From Clostridium novyi NT (lineage in GTDB: Bacteria > Bacillota > Clostridia > Clostridiales > Clostridiaceae): 64,000 bases of DNA. Of this stretch, positions 25,245 through 34,203 are shown piece after piece. Both the position numbers and the translations under genes were made by a program. Numbering within the stretch: position 1 is the first letter of the stretch; each line of letters begins with the position of its first letter. Location: the NCBI RefSeq assembly GCF_000014125.1, contig NC_008593.1, positions 2,356,001 through 2,420,000 of the forward strand, written 5' to 3'. A model generated the notes under the pieces. It had not been told where the DNA came from. It worked only from the letters and a program-made list of their open reading frames with translations, and made no database searches.

Positions 25245-26684
25245 ATGCTTACTAATAATGAAAGAAAACAAAATCAATTAGAACTAGTTTATATAGAAAA
25301 TTTAGTACCTGAAAATCATATACTTAGAAAAATAGATAAATACATAGATTTTTCATTTATAAGAGATTTAACTAAGGATTTATATTGTCCTGATAATGGC
25401 AGACCTTCAGTAGACCCAGTTGTATTATTTAAAATGCTTTTTATCGGATACCTATTCGGTATACGTTCAGAGCGTCAGCTTGTAAAAGAAATCCAGGTAA
25501 ATGTAGCTTACAGATGGTTTTTAGGATATGGACTTACTGATAAAATACCAAGTCATTCCACTATAAGCCAGAATAGAACAAAAAGATTTAGTAATACAAA
25601 TATACATCAAGAAATATTTGATAATATTGTATTTCAAGCTATTAATAGAAACTTGGTTGATGGGAAAATTCTATATACTGATTCTACTCACTTAAAAGCT
25701 AACGCTAATAAACATAAATTTATTAAAAAAGAAATAACTAAATCCACAAAGGAATACTTTGATGAATTAGAGAATGACATTAATAAAGATAGAATTAATC
25801 ATAATAAAAAGCCTCTAAAAAAAAAGACTAAAATAGCTGAAACTAAGGAAATAAAAGTAAGTACAACTGATCCAGACAGTGGATATATGGTTAGAGATGG
25901 AAAACCTAAAGGCTTTTTTTATTTAGATCATAGAACTGTTGACGGAAAGTATAATATTATAACAGACGTTCATGTTACTCCCGGGAATATAAACGATGTA
26001 GATCCTTATGTTAAAAGAATAGAAACTCAAATAGAAAAGTTTAATTTTAATACAAAATATTTAGTAGCAGATGCCGGATATTCTACGAATCCTATTTGTA
26101 AACAAATTTCAGACAAAAATTATCAAGGTGTTTTTGGGTTCCGTTTAGGACCCCATGTTAAAGGAAAATATACAAAATATAGATTTCAGTATGTTAAAGA
26201 ATTAGATGGATATGTGTGTATTAATAATTGCTTTTTAAAATATAGAACTACTACGAGGGAAGGTTATAAAGAATATTTAAGTAATGCGGAGCATTGTGCT
26301 TATTGCAAATATAAAAATAATTGCTTAACATCTGATAAATCCATTAATAGAACTATACGTCGTCATGTTTGGGAAGACTATAAAGATCAAATTTTTAGCT
26401 TTACTAAAACAGAAAAAGGTAAAAGTATTTACAAACGACGTAAAGAAAAGATTGAGCGTAGCTTTGCTGATTCAAAAGAATTACATGGGCTACGTTATTG
26501 TCGCATGCGAGGAATTAAAAATGTTTCTGAACAATGCTTACTTACAGCGGCAGTTCAGAATATGAAAAAGATAGCCATGGTGCTATCGCATTATTTTTTG
26601 TGTACATTAATTCAAATTTATTCCAAATTAACATACATAATAAATATTTTTCGAATGCTATCGCATAAAAGAATTTTGGCGTAA
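25245..26684 (+). CDS. IS1182 family transposase
   Basis: This 479-residue transposase has N-terminal DUF772-type [26 protein letters not shown] and [26 protein letters not shown], followed by a DDE nuclease domain: D in [11 protein letters not shown] in [12 protein letters not shown], and the C-terminal E within [16 protein letters not shown] cysteine cluster ([10 protein letters not shown]) lies between, as in this family. The reading frame crosses an A9 run at 25817-25825. Start ATG follows GGAGGAAAA. It appears fully functional. Confidence 0.92.
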   Translation: MLTNNERKQNQLELVYIENLVPENHILRKIDKYIDFSFIRDLTKDLYCPDNGRPSVDPVVLFKMLFIGYLFGIRSERQLVKEIQVNVAYRWFLGYGLTDKIPSHSTISQNRTKRFSNTNIHQEIFDNIVFQAINRNLVDGKILYTDSTHLKANANKHKFIKKEITKSTKEYFDELENDINKDRINHNKKPLKKKTKIAETKEIKVSTTDPDSGYMVRDGKPKGFFYLDHRTVDGKYNIITDVHVTPGNINDVDPYVKRIETQIEKFNFNTKYLVADAGYSTNPICKQISDKNYQGVFGFRLGPHVKGKYTKYRFQYVKELDGYVCINNCFLKYRTTTREGYKEYLSNAEHCAYCKYKNNCLTSDKSINRTIRRHVWEDYKDQIFSFTKTEKGKSIYKRRKEKIERSFADSKELHGLRYCRMRGIKNVSEQCLLTAAVQNMKKIAMVLSHYFLCTLIQIYSKLTYIINIFRMLSHKRILA

Positions 26685-26689
26685 ACAAA

Positions 26690-26715
26690 AGCCCCCAATT
26701 GTTGGGGGCTTTTTG
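26690..26715 (+). terminator. Terminator hairpin at the IS right end
   Basis: GCCCCCAA and TTGGGGGC pair around TTG and are followed by TTTTT, six bases after the transposase stop and inside the right terminal repeat region. Confidence 0.85.
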
Positions 26716-26726
26716 AACAATCTGAG

Positions 26727-26756
26727 CTACCTTAAATAAGGTGGCTTTTTTAAATC
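26727..26756. terminator. Right copy of the duplicated terminator hairpin
   Basis: CTACCTTAAATAAGGTGG followed by CTTTTTT. It keeps the original T run and now serves as the terminator between the IS and the minus-strand anti-sigma gene ending at 26758. Confidence 0.75.
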
Positions 26757-26757
26757 A

Positions 26758-27684
26758 TTAATTATTATCCCTCATAACTCCAATTGTAGCTGCTTTAATA
26801 TGAGGATTTTTACTTAAAATCTTAAGTTCACTTGGTGTTCCATATACCGTTACTCCTATAATAGCTGGTGGATTTTTTCTTTCTTTAAGATGTCTATACA
26901 AATCTTTGTTTCCTTGCTTTCTTAATGTATTCAATAATCCACTATAATTATCTTTATAAATTTGAGTTAACACAAGATTCCCCTCTGTTCTTACTCCTAA
27001 AGTACTTTGTTCTGATATATAAGTAGATCTTCCATCATATTCTTTAGCTTCCTTTTTATATTGATCCATTTGCTCTTTTGTATAAGTATCTAACCACATC
27101 CATGATATATTAGCATTAGGGATTATACTTCTTAACTCACTTGCCTCATATCCTTTATCAAGGGATAATCCCATTTCTATAATCTTTCCATTTGAAATTT
27201 TATCAAGTTCACTAAAGTCCTTCTTATACTCTTTGTATTTAATATTTGGATGAAAAAACATAAGCTTTTTATACCCATTCTCCCAGCAATCCAAAGGCCA
27301 ACCACCTGTCGAATGTCCTCCATATCCTCCACCTGATGATATTATGCTATGATATCCTAGTCCAAAGCTTCTTGCTGAATTATATAAAAATACAGGTCGC
27401 CATCCAACTTCTTTATACACACTATAACTAGTAACCCCACCCAATAATCCAACAATACAAGTCTCATCACCTAATCGCCCATTAGGTATAGAAAATGTTA
27501 TATTCTTTTCTTCTCTTTGTCTATTAGCAATACTCATTCTAAATACTATCTGATTATTTATAAAGTATCCTACTATAAATACCAGTATACAAGTTGCAAT
27601 TATTCTTAACTTGCTTTTTCTTTTCCCCTTTTTTATAGCTTTATTTAGTTTATCATCATCAAGAATATCATCTATTTTTTCCAT
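26758..27684 (-). CDS. Anti-sigma factor with sigma-factor-regulator N- and C-domains
   Basis: This 308-residue single-pass membrane protein has a short cytoplasmic N-terminus (IDDILDDDKLNKAIKKGKRK, sigma-binding region), a transmembrane helix at ~26-45 and a large outer domain matching the sigma-factor-regulator C-terminal family (IPNANISWMWLDTYT, PPAIIGVTVYGTPSELK). The gene overlaps the sigma gene by 17 bp and is downstream of it, so expression is coupled. It should hold the ECF sigma factor until an envelope signal acts. The outer domain is unusually Gly/Tyr-rich around residue 115 (SSGGGYGGHSTGGW). Confidence 0.88.
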   Translation of the reverse strand: MEKIDDILDDDKLNKAIKKGKRKSKLRIIATCILVFIVGYFINNQIVFRMSIANRQREEKNITFSIPNGRLGDETCIVGLLGGVTSYSVYKEVGWRPVFLYNSARSFGLGYHSIISSGGGYGGHSTGGWPLDCWENGYKKLMFFHPNIKYKEYKKDFSELDKISNGKIIEMGLSLDKGYEASELRSIIPNANISWMWLDTYTKEQMDQYKKEAKEYDGRSTYISEQSTLGVRTEGNLVLTQIYKDNYSGLLNTLRKQGNKDLYRHLKERKNPPAIIGVTVYGTPSELKILSKNPHIKAATIGVMRDNN

Positions 27685-28186
27685 TATACTCTTTCCTCCA
27701 AATCTCCTTAAATTTATTTCTAGCTCTATATAGATAAGTTTTTACTACATTTTCTGAAAATCCTATTAACTTTGAGATTTCTTTATAGCTAAGTTCTAAA
27801 TCATATTTGAAAATCAATAACATTCTATATTCTTCTTTTAAATTATTTAAACAATGTTCTATATATCTTTTCTTCTCTTCTTGTAATACTTTTTGTTGAA
27901 CATTATTGCAGCTAACTATTGTCCTATAGAACTTATCATCATATATACTGATTTCTGTAACTATTTTCTTCTTTTTTAGTCTGTTTTTATAGTTATTCAT
28001 GGCAACTACAAATAACCAAGAACATATTTTATCATCATCTACTCCATCCATAAATTCTATTGCCTTTACAAAACTATCTTGAACTATATCCTCAGCATCA
28101 TTAGTTTTACATCCGCACTTTATTAAATATGCAAATATAATCCTGGCTTGTCTTTTATAAAGTTCTAGCAAAATATCATTATTCAT
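27668..28186 (-). CDS. ECF RNA polymerase sigma factor
   Basis: This 172-residue sigma-70 family protein has only regions 2 and 4. Region 2 shows TNDAEDIVQDSFVKAIEFM and WLFVVAMNNYKNRLKKKK; region 4 shows LSYKEISKLIGFSENVVKTYLYRARNKFKE. The frame is open 15 codons upstream, but GGGAGGGAG is positioned for the MNND start at 28186. It is paired with the overlapping anti-sigma gene. Its regulon cannot be read here; no clear self-type promoter was seen upstream. Confidence 0.92.
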   Translation of the reverse strand: MNNDILLELYKRQARIIFAYLIKCGCKTNDAEDIVQDSFVKAIEFMDGVDDDKICSWLFVVAMNNYKNRLKKKKIVTEISIYDDKFYRTIVSCNNVQQKVLQEEKKRYIEHCLNNLKEEYRMLLIFKYDLELSYKEISKLIGFSENVVKTYLYRARNKFKEIWRKEYNGKNR

Positions 28187-28388
28187 TTCTCCCTCCCCAT
28201 ACATTAATAAATCCTTATATAAGTAAGACAACTAATATGTTAAATTGTAAACAACTATTTCAAAATATTTTTACATAAATAAAATAATCATATATAAATA
28301 GTATAATTATACATAAATTTAAAATCATATCATTTTTGAACCATTATAGCAAATATGATATTATTATAAATAAAAAGGAGATATTATA

Positions 28389-29093
28389 ATGGATCATCCA
28401 AGTAGATCAAAAAAGGATAAGCAAATTTCTAAAGTTTTAACTGTACTAGTGATACTATTTATATCATTTATAATTTTTATTTATATACAATTTCAACCAA
28501 CCAAAACCAAAATAAAAATGGTAACCAGTCAAAATGAAACTTTTATAGTATATGAGACTTGTGATATTTGGCGAGATGATTGTTATTATAAACTCTACGA
28601 AAAGGCACCTGGCAAAATACTTGATAAAAAAATACCTGTAATTAAAAATGAGCCTTATTCTTCACATGGCAAACTTACTAAAGATGATTTCTTTTATTCC
28701 TTTACTAAATATAGATACAATAATAAAGAAGTAAGAGTGTATTCTGGTAAAGATAATTCTTGTTATATTTTTAAAATAGAAGGAAGCTCAAATTATATAT
28801 ATTGTACAGAACGGGATATCCTATATTCTTATTTACATAATGATTATAGTGAATATCAATATTTAGTACCTATTTATATGAGCCGTCTTAAAAATCCTAA
28901 GGAAAATACTATATATTATATCTCCGCTGTATTATTAGCTCTTGACGCAACTGAAAGTTTTCCTATAATCACTAAAAACATAAACAACATTCAATATAAA
29001 GAAATTAGGGACTCTATTTTAAAATATATAAATGATTACCCTAACTCTAAAAAAACTAAACACGATCTTATATCTAAAATGTTTTATTTATAA
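28389..29093 (+). CDS. Membrane-anchored protein of unknown function
   Basis: This 234-residue protein has a basic N-terminus, one transmembrane helix at about 16-37 and an outer domain with two close Cys pairs (ETCDIWRDDCYY; later NSCYIF and IYCTER). No family is recognised. RBS AAGGAG precedes the ATG at 28389. It is divergent from the ECF sigma gene across about 200 bp, so it could be a target of that sigma factor; this is only a positional guess. Confidence 0.7.
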   Translation: MDHPSRSKKDKQISKVLTVLVILFISFIIFIYIQFQPTKTKIKMVTSQNETFIVYETCDIWRDDCYYKLYEKAPGKILDKKIPVIKNEPYSSHGKLTKDDFFYSFTKYRYNNKEVRVYSGKDNSCYIFKIEGSSNYIYCTERDILYSYLHNDYSEYQYLVPIYMSRLKNPKENTIYYISAVLLALDATESFPIITKNINNIQYKEIRDSILKYINDYPNSKKTKHDLISKMFYL

Positions 29094-29097
29094 AACT

Positions 29098-29127
29098 AAA
29101 AAGCCCCCAACTTCTTGGAGGCTTTTT
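29098..29127. terminator. Bidirectional terminator between convergent genes
   Basis: AAAAAGCCCCCAA pairs with TTGGAGGCTTTTT around a short loop (one A/C mismatch); lies between the 28.4-kb gene and the DUF445 gene. Confidence 0.85.
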
Positions 29128-29128
29128 A

Positions 29129-30655
29129 TTATATTCTTGATATTATAGATGATACAAGACCCATTATAAATCCTAGTAATGCACCAAGCCATGTTATTGC
29201 ACTTAGTTCCTTGCTTGCAATCTCTAAGATTATTTGTTCTGCAAAAGATACTTCAAAAGTGTTTATTTTATCTTCAACAATTTTACTTATATCAAATACC
29301 TCTAAAAACTCTGAAGCTTCATTTTCAATAAATTTATTAAATCCTGTTTCAGCTAAGTTATCACATACATTTAGTATTTCTTCTTCTTTTCCCTTTGTTA
29401 TATCGCATATTTTACTTTCTAAAATCTTATTTACTATACTATCAGTATACACTTTAACCTTTTCTTCAGTTTCCTTTGATTTTAAGATTTTTTCTAATTT
29501 ATTTCCTATTAAATCTCTCAAAATCTTGTCTGAGTTTATATTTGCTTTTGAAAGTAATTCTTCTATACTTTCATGTTCTTTGAATTTTTCTTCTAATTTT
29601 AATAAGATTTCATGGAACAATTCGTCTTCTACTACATTTTTTAATATCAAATCTGAAATAGCTTCTGTGTTTTTAATTTTAGCATCTTCAGAAATTTGTG
29701 ACATAATATTAGATAGTTTAAGTTTTAAAAGCTTATCAATAATATCATTTATGAATATGGCTACTTCTTTTTGAGTTTCTTCTCTATCCAAGTATTCATC
29801 TAATACTGAATAAACCTTGTTATATATAGTAGTAGGATTTAAAAACATTGCAACCATAGGATTTAAATTAGTACTTATAAGCTCTGAGAAAACACCTTGA
29901 AGTTTTAATTGTACTTTTTCATCTTTTAGTATTCCCTTTATTCCCATGGAAATATCGTAGTTTTTATTATATATGTATACTTTTAAAGAACTTATAACAC
30001 CCATTGGTATTACTTCATCTAATGGTTTATCTATGTTTTCTAATTTAATTAATTTCTTTTGGATACCCTTTTCTAGATAATTTTTAAATTCTGAAGAATT
30101 TTTAAATCCAATGGACATATCAAGTAGATTTTTAGTTATATTTTGATAAAAACAACTATTTATTATATCTTCAGGATTCTTTTTTAACTCTTCTTTTATA
30201 GAATTTACTATCATATCTTCTAGTTGAACTTTAACTTCATCTTTTTTTATAGCAGTTAATATTATATTTGATAATTTAACTCTTACACTATTTATGAAGT
30301 CGTAAATTTTATTTCCTAATAAATTTCTTAATTCTTCTTTTACTGATATATTCTTTTTTATAACTTCTTTAACTTTTTTATTTGCCCAAACTTTAAACTT
30401 ACTATCAACTTCATTGTTTTTTAATGCATCTATCATTGTATCTTTAGTTAAAAGGTGTTCTCCTACAGCATTTCCTACACTTTTAGCTATTCTCTTTTGC
30501 TCCTTTGGAATAAGTCCTGGAGTAAAAGGTATTTTTATTCCAAAAATTCTTTTTTCCTCGTGGGGTCTAAATAGCATTTTTATGGCAAGCCAATTTGTTA
30601 TATATCCAATTATAGCCCCAACAATAGCTGAAAATAAAACTCTTGTATATGGCAT
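29129..30655 (-). CDS. DUF445 family membrane protein
   Basis: This 508-residue YheB-type protein has an N-terminal helix containing IVGAIIGYITNWLAIKMLFRPHEEKRIFG, the family signature, followed by FTPGLIPKEQKRIAKSVGNAVGEHLLT. A long helical middle of about 380 residues and a C-terminal membrane segment (WLGALLGFIMGLVSSII) complete it. The topology, with both ends in the membrane and a helical domain between, is typical. Function is unknown in the family. RBS GGAGG is present. Confidence 0.9.
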   Translation of the reverse strand: MPYTRVLFSAIVGAIIGYITNWLAIKMLFRPHEEKRIFGIKIPFTPGLIPKEQKRIAKSVGNAVGEHLLTKDTMIDALKNNEVDSKFKVWANKKVKEVIKKNISVKEELRNLLGNKIYDFINSVRVKLSNIILTAIKKDEVKVQLEDMIVNSIKEELKKNPEDIINSCFYQNITKNLLDMSIGFKNSSEFKNYLEKGIQKKLIKLENIDKPLDEVIPMGVISSLKVYIYNKNYDISMGIKGILKDEKVQLKLQGVFSELISTNLNPMVAMFLNPTTIYNKVYSVLDEYLDREETQKEVAIFINDIIDKLLKLKLSNIMSQISEDAKIKNTEAISDLILKNVVEDELFHEILLKLEEKFKEHESIEELLSKANINSDKILRDLIGNKLEKILKSKETEEKVKVYTDSIVNKILESKICDITKGKEEEILNVCDNLAETGFNKFIENEASEFLEVFDISKIVEDKINTFEVSFAEQIILEIASKELSAITWLGALLGFIMGLVSSIISRI

Positions 30656-30811
30656 ATTTCTATTTCCTCCCTTGTTTATTTAATAATAGTAATTTTACTA
30701 TAATTAATTTTAATTTTAAAGTTTGTTTTGGGTAAACTATGGATAATAGTTTATATTAAGTTGTAACTAATTTGTAGTATATACTTACATATTTTAGTTT
30801 AAAATTATATT

Positions 30812-30833
30812 AAGATATAAAATATTATATCTT
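30812..30833 (+). promoter_or_regulatory. Inverted repeat touching the ribosome site of the DUF3298 gene
   Basis: AAGATATAA and TTATATCTT form a perfect 9-bp stem with loop AATA that ends one base before the AGGAGG motif. It could hide the ribosome site or stabilise the mRNA; alternatively it is just AT-rich symmetry. Confidence 0.3.
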
Positions 30834-30848
30834 ACAGGAGGTTATTTA

Positions 30849-31586
30849 ATGAATAATTTCATTTTTACTGGATTAATAATATCATTATTATCTAGTACCG
30901 CTCCTTGTACTATAACTTCTAGTAAATATGTTACCCAAACTAATAAAAGTAATTTACAAAGTAACTTATTTAGATCTAGAGTAAAGGTTGTTTCAAAAGA
31001 ATGTAAAATTAAAAACGACTACTTTGAAAGTGATTTAAAATATCCTGTAATAAAGGGATTAAAGGATAAATCAATAGAAAAACAGATAAATTCCATGATT
31101 GAAAATGATGTAATCACTTTTAGAAATAGACTTTCAAAAGCAGCTAAAAAGAATAAAGATAAATCAATTAAAGAAAATTATGAGTTACTACCTTATTTAG
31201 CTTACACTACATTCAAAGTAATTAATCTAAATGATGATTTTATAAGTTTTTATATAGATTATTATGAATTAACTGGTGGTGCCCATGGTAGTACCTTTAG
31301 GAAATCTTATAATATAGATCTTAAAACAGGAAAAGTTTTAAATCTTAATGATGTATTAAAGAATATTCCTAATTATAAAGAAACTATAGACAAATATATA
31401 TATGATGAAATTAGCAAAAAACCTGAAGTTTATTTTATAGATTCATTTAAGGGAATTTACGGTGATATTTCTTTTAATTTAGATAAGAGCAATCTAATTA
31501 TATACTTTCAACAGTATGAAATAGCTCCGTATTCATCGGGAATTGTAGAGTTCAAAATTCCCATTTTAAGTTTAAGTAGTTTTTAA
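30849..31586 (+). CDS. Exported DUF4163/DUF3298 domain protein
   Basis: This 245-residue protein has a signal peptide (~1-25), then DUF4163-like and DUF3298 domains, with the recognisable LTGGAHGSTFRKSYNIDLKTGK and VLNLNDVL signatures and the late LIIYFQQYEIAPYSSGIVEFKIP motif. The same domains form the outer part of the RsiV anti-sigma factor, which binds lysozyme, and part of PdaC. Here no anti-sigma domain is attached. It may bind wall components or lysozyme, which is inference. RBS ACAGGAGG. Confidence 0.85.
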   Translation: MNNFIFTGLIISLLSSTAPCTITSSKYVTQTNKSNLQSNLFRSRVKVVSKECKIKNDYFESDLKYPVIKGLKDKSIEKQINSMIENDVITFRNRLSKAAKKNKDKSIKENYELLPYLAYTTFKVINLNDDFISFYIDYYELTGGAHGSTFRKSYNIDLKTGKVLNLNDVLKNIPNYKETIDKYIYDEISKKPEVYFIDSFKGIYGDISFNLDKSNLIIYFQQYEIAPYSSGIVEFKIPILSLSSF

Positions 31587-31613
31587 GCTTTTTATGCACT
31601 CAATCCATATACT

Positions 31614-31663
31614 AAGAAAACCCAATTAAATGCTTGAGCAACATTTAGTTGGGTTTTCTTTTA
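31614..31663. terminator. Bidirectional terminator between the DUF3298 gene and metG
   Basis: AGAAAACCCAA-TAAATG pairs with CATTTA-TTGGGTTTTCT around a short loop. A and T runs are on either side. Confidence 0.85.
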
Positions 31664-31675
31664 TTCTTTTATTTA

Positions 31676-33616
31676 TTATTTAACAATGCTTCCTGTTGGT
31701 AATTCTCCTGGGTTTACTACAAATAATTTTTCTTTATCATCTGAAGCTGCAAGAATCATTCCTTGTGATAATTCTCCTCTTAGTTTTACAGGTTTTAAGT
31801 TAGCAACAAGTACAACATGTTTTCCTACTAATTCTTCTGGTTTATAGTATTTAGCTATTCCTGATATAACCTGTCTTTCTTCCCCACCTAAATCTACTTT
31901 TAATTTAAGAAGTTTATTTGCTTTTTTAACTGGTTCACAAGATATAACTTTTACAACTCTTAGATCAATTTTATCAAAATCATCTATAGTGATTTCTTCT
32001 TTAATTGGCTCCATAGCTGGTTTTTGTGCTTCTTGTGCCTTTGCCATTTGTTCTTTTTGAATCTTTTCAAGTTCTTCTAATTTCTTTTCTACATCTATTC
32101 TTGGGAAAATTGCAACTGCTTCTCCAACTTTAGTTCCTGCTCTTGTTCCATCAAATGATGCTATACTATCCCAAGTTGCAAGTTGAACGTTTAATTGAGA
32201 ATTTATCTTCTTACTTGTTTCAGGTAAGAATGCTGAAAGCATTACAGAAACTATTCTTAAACTTTCTACTAGATTGTATAAAACAGTTCCAAGTCTTTCT
32301 CTCTTATCTTCTTCTTTTGCAAGAGCCCAAGGCATAGTTTCATCAATGTATTTATTGCTTCTTCTAACTAAAGTCCAAATTTCATCTAATGCTTCAGGAA
32401 TTTTTAATGCGTCCATTTTTCCTTCCACTTTCTTTGGAGCTTCAAGGGCAACTCTTATTAAATCATTGTCTATATCTTCTTCAGCTTTTGGTGCTGGAAT
32501 AACTCCATCAAAGTATTTATTTATCATTGCAATTGTTCTGTTGACAAGATTTCCAAGATCATTTGCAAGGTCTGAATTTGTTTTCTTTATAAATGTTTCT
32601 CCTGTGTACATTCCATCTTGACCAAATGGTATTTCATGAAGAAGATAGTATCTTACAGGATCAGTACCAAATTCATTTACTAAAGTTACTGGATCTACAA
32701 CATTTCCTTTAGATTTTGACATTTTACCACCATCAACTAAAAGCCATCCGTGTCCAAATACTTGTTTTGGTAATGGTAAATCTAAAGCCATAAGCATAAT
32801 TGGCCAATAAATTGTGTGGAATCTTAATATATCTTTTCCTACAAGGTGAACATTTGCAGGCCAATATTTTTGATATAATTCATCATTTTCTTGATCGTAA
32901 CCAAGAGCAGTTATATAGTTTGAAAGTGCATCTATCCATACATATATAACGTGTTTTTCATCAAAACTTACTGGAATTCCCCAATCAAATGAAGTTCTTG
33001 ATATACATAAATCTTGAAGACCTGGTCTTAAGAAGTTATTTAACATTTCATTTTTTCTTGATTCTGGTTGTATAAAATCAGGATGTGATTCTATGTATTC
33101 AATAAGTCTATCTGCGTATTTTGACATTTTAAAGAAGTACGCTTCTTCTTTAGTTTTTTCAACTGGTCTTCCACAGTCTGGGCATTTTCCATCTACAAGT
33201 TGAGTTTCTGTCCAGAATGATTCGCAAGGTGTACAATAAAGTCCTTCGTATTCTCCTTTATATATATCCCCCTTATCATATAGTTTTTCAAATATTTTTT
33301 GAACTGTTTCAACATGATAATCATCAGTAGTTCTTATGAATTTATCATAGCTTATGTTCATAACCTTCCATAGATCTTGTATTCCAGCTACGATTTCATC
33401 AACATACTTTTTTGGAGTTATTCCTTTTCCTTCTGCAAGTCTTTGAATCTTTTGACCATGTTCATCTGTACCTGTTAAGAAATATGTGTCATAACCTGTT
33501 AATCTTTTAAATCTAGCAATTGCATCTGCTGCAACTGTAGTATATGTATTTCCTATGTGTAATTTTGCTGATGGATAATAAATAGGTGTAGTTATATAAA
33601 AATTACCTTTATTCAT
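31676..33616 (-). CDS. metG: Methionyl-tRNA synthetase
   Basis: This 646-residue class I synthetase starts at MNKGNFYITTPIYYPSAKLH; GGAGG lies six bases before that ATG, so 24 upstream codons are rejected. HIGH is HIGN near 22-25, KMSKS is KMSKSKGN near 305, and a zinc knuckle CTPC...CPDC sits in the connective domain. The C-terminal ~105 residues are an EMAPII-like tRNA-binding/dimerisation domain (IDLRVVKVISCEPVKKANKL). Controlled by a T-box leader. In relatives it is next to tatD; here it is 10 kb away. Confidence 0.97.
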   Translation of the reverse strand: MNKGNFYITTPIYYPSAKLHIGNTYTTVAADAIARFKRLTGYDTYFLTGTDEHGQKIQRLAEGKGITPKKYVDEIVAGIQDLWKVMNISYDKFIRTTDDYHVETVQKIFEKLYDKGDIYKGEYEGLYCTPCESFWTETQLVDGKCPDCGRPVEKTKEEAYFFKMSKYADRLIEYIESHPDFIQPESRKNEMLNNFLRPGLQDLCISRTSFDWGIPVSFDEKHVIYVWIDALSNYITALGYDQENDELYQKYWPANVHLVGKDILRFHTIYWPIMLMALDLPLPKQVFGHGWLLVDGGKMSKSKGNVVDPVTLVNEFGTDPVRYYLLHEIPFGQDGMYTGETFIKKTNSDLANDLGNLVNRTIAMINKYFDGVIPAPKAEEDIDNDLIRVALEAPKKVEGKMDALKIPEALDEIWTLVRRSNKYIDETMPWALAKEEDKRERLGTVLYNLVESLRIVSVMLSAFLPETSKKINSQLNVQLATWDSIASFDGTRAGTKVGEAVAIFPRIDVEKKLEELEKIQKEQMAKAQEAQKPAMEPIKEEITIDDFDKIDLRVVKVISCEPVKKANKLLKLKVDLGGEERQVISGIAKYYKPEELVGKHVVLVANLKPVKLRGELSQGMILAASDDKEKLFVVNPGELPTGSIVK

Positions 33617-33670
33617 TTTTACTCCTCCTGTTTTATTAAATTTATTTTGATAGTAAATATTTTCATAATA

Positions 33671-33706
33671 AAAAAAGTCCCTAAGCAAGTTTCCTCACTT
33701 AGAGAC
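33671..33706 (-). terminator. T-box leader terminator
   Basis: GTCTCTAAG and CTTAGGGAC (one mismatch) form the stem, followed by T6, about 55 bp before the metG start. It competes with the T-box antiterminator. Confidence 0.85.
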
Positions 33707-33960
33707 GTGTATACGCGTTACCACTCTAATTTGTTTATGCTTTGCAACATAAACCTCCATAAGTGACTCCTTAACAAAAGTTAATTTTATCACTTTGCAT
33801 TCTAACCGTTGCACCGGTAATACCCTAAATTAGTCAGATACTATGCTCCAAGACCATCTTCATATATTTCCATGTAACCAGCTTTCACCTATCCTGGCTC
33901 TCTTTATACACTTTCACATATTACTCTTCTTTTCACTGCATTTTCTTATTTTTAATTCTT
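33671..33960 (-). promoter_or_regulatory. T-box riboswitch leader of metG (Met-specific)
   Basis: Reading the minus strand: stem I elements AGTA, AGAGAG and GGTGAAAGCTGG, specifier loop with ATG (33857-33855, in the context GAAG-ATG-GTC before TTGGAGC), the T-box antiterminator bulge AGAGTGGTAACGCG (33727-33714), then a terminator. The ATG specifier matches tRNA-Met and the downstream metG. The T-box core differs from the AGGGTGGTACCGCG consensus at two positions. Uncharged tRNA-Met is expected to favour antitermination. Confidence 0.93.
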
Positions 33961-33967
33961 ATATTAA

Positions 33968-33996
33968 ATGTTATGACAAATCCACTAATATGTCAA
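33968..33996 (-). promoter_or_regulatory. Sigma-A promoter of the metG leader
   Basis: TTGACA (33996-33991) and TAACAT (33973-33968) are 17 bases apart on the minus strand. Transcription would start near 33960 and produce the full T-box leader. Confidence 0.65.
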
Positions 33997-34085
33997 TATT
34001 ATTATCATTTATAAAATTATTTATTCAATTTTAGTAATATCTTATAGATGATGTTTATTTTTTTATTTAATACATACAATAGAAG

Positions 34086-34101
34086 TGTAAATTTATTTAC
34101 A
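34086..34101. promoter_or_regulatory. Inverted repeat upstream of the two-component operon
   Basis: TGTAAAT and ATTTACA form a 7-bp inverted repeat around TT, about 100 bp before the response regulator gene and divergent from metG. It is a possible operator, including for the response regulator itself. The rest of 33997-34203 shows only AT-rich DNA and the GAGGTG ribosome site. Confidence 0.35.
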
Positions 34102-34203
34102 TTTATTTTAAATAGTAACTGTTTTGTTTCTCCTAATAGTATAAAATAATATATAATATTATAAGATGCTTTATTATTTCATCAAATATTTAGAGGTGTA
34201 ATT

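Larger units (their letters stand above)
25111..26726 (+). mobile_element. Intact IS1182-like insertion sequence, copy 1
   Basis: An element of about 1616 bp. Imperfect terminal inverted repeats start CTCAGGCTGTTGATAAA on the left and CTCAGATTGTTCAAAAA (reverse strand) on the right, 13 of 17 matching. It contains one transposase gene. Each end carries a terminator-like hairpin: 25115-25150 (GGCTGTTGA/TCAACAGCC plus T5) and 26690-26715. Flanking 18-bp direct repeats are copies of the target hairpin. Exact ends could shift by a base or two because C and G at the junction are ambiguous. A second, damaged copy is at 41.3-42.9 kb in inverted orientation. Confidence 0.85.
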
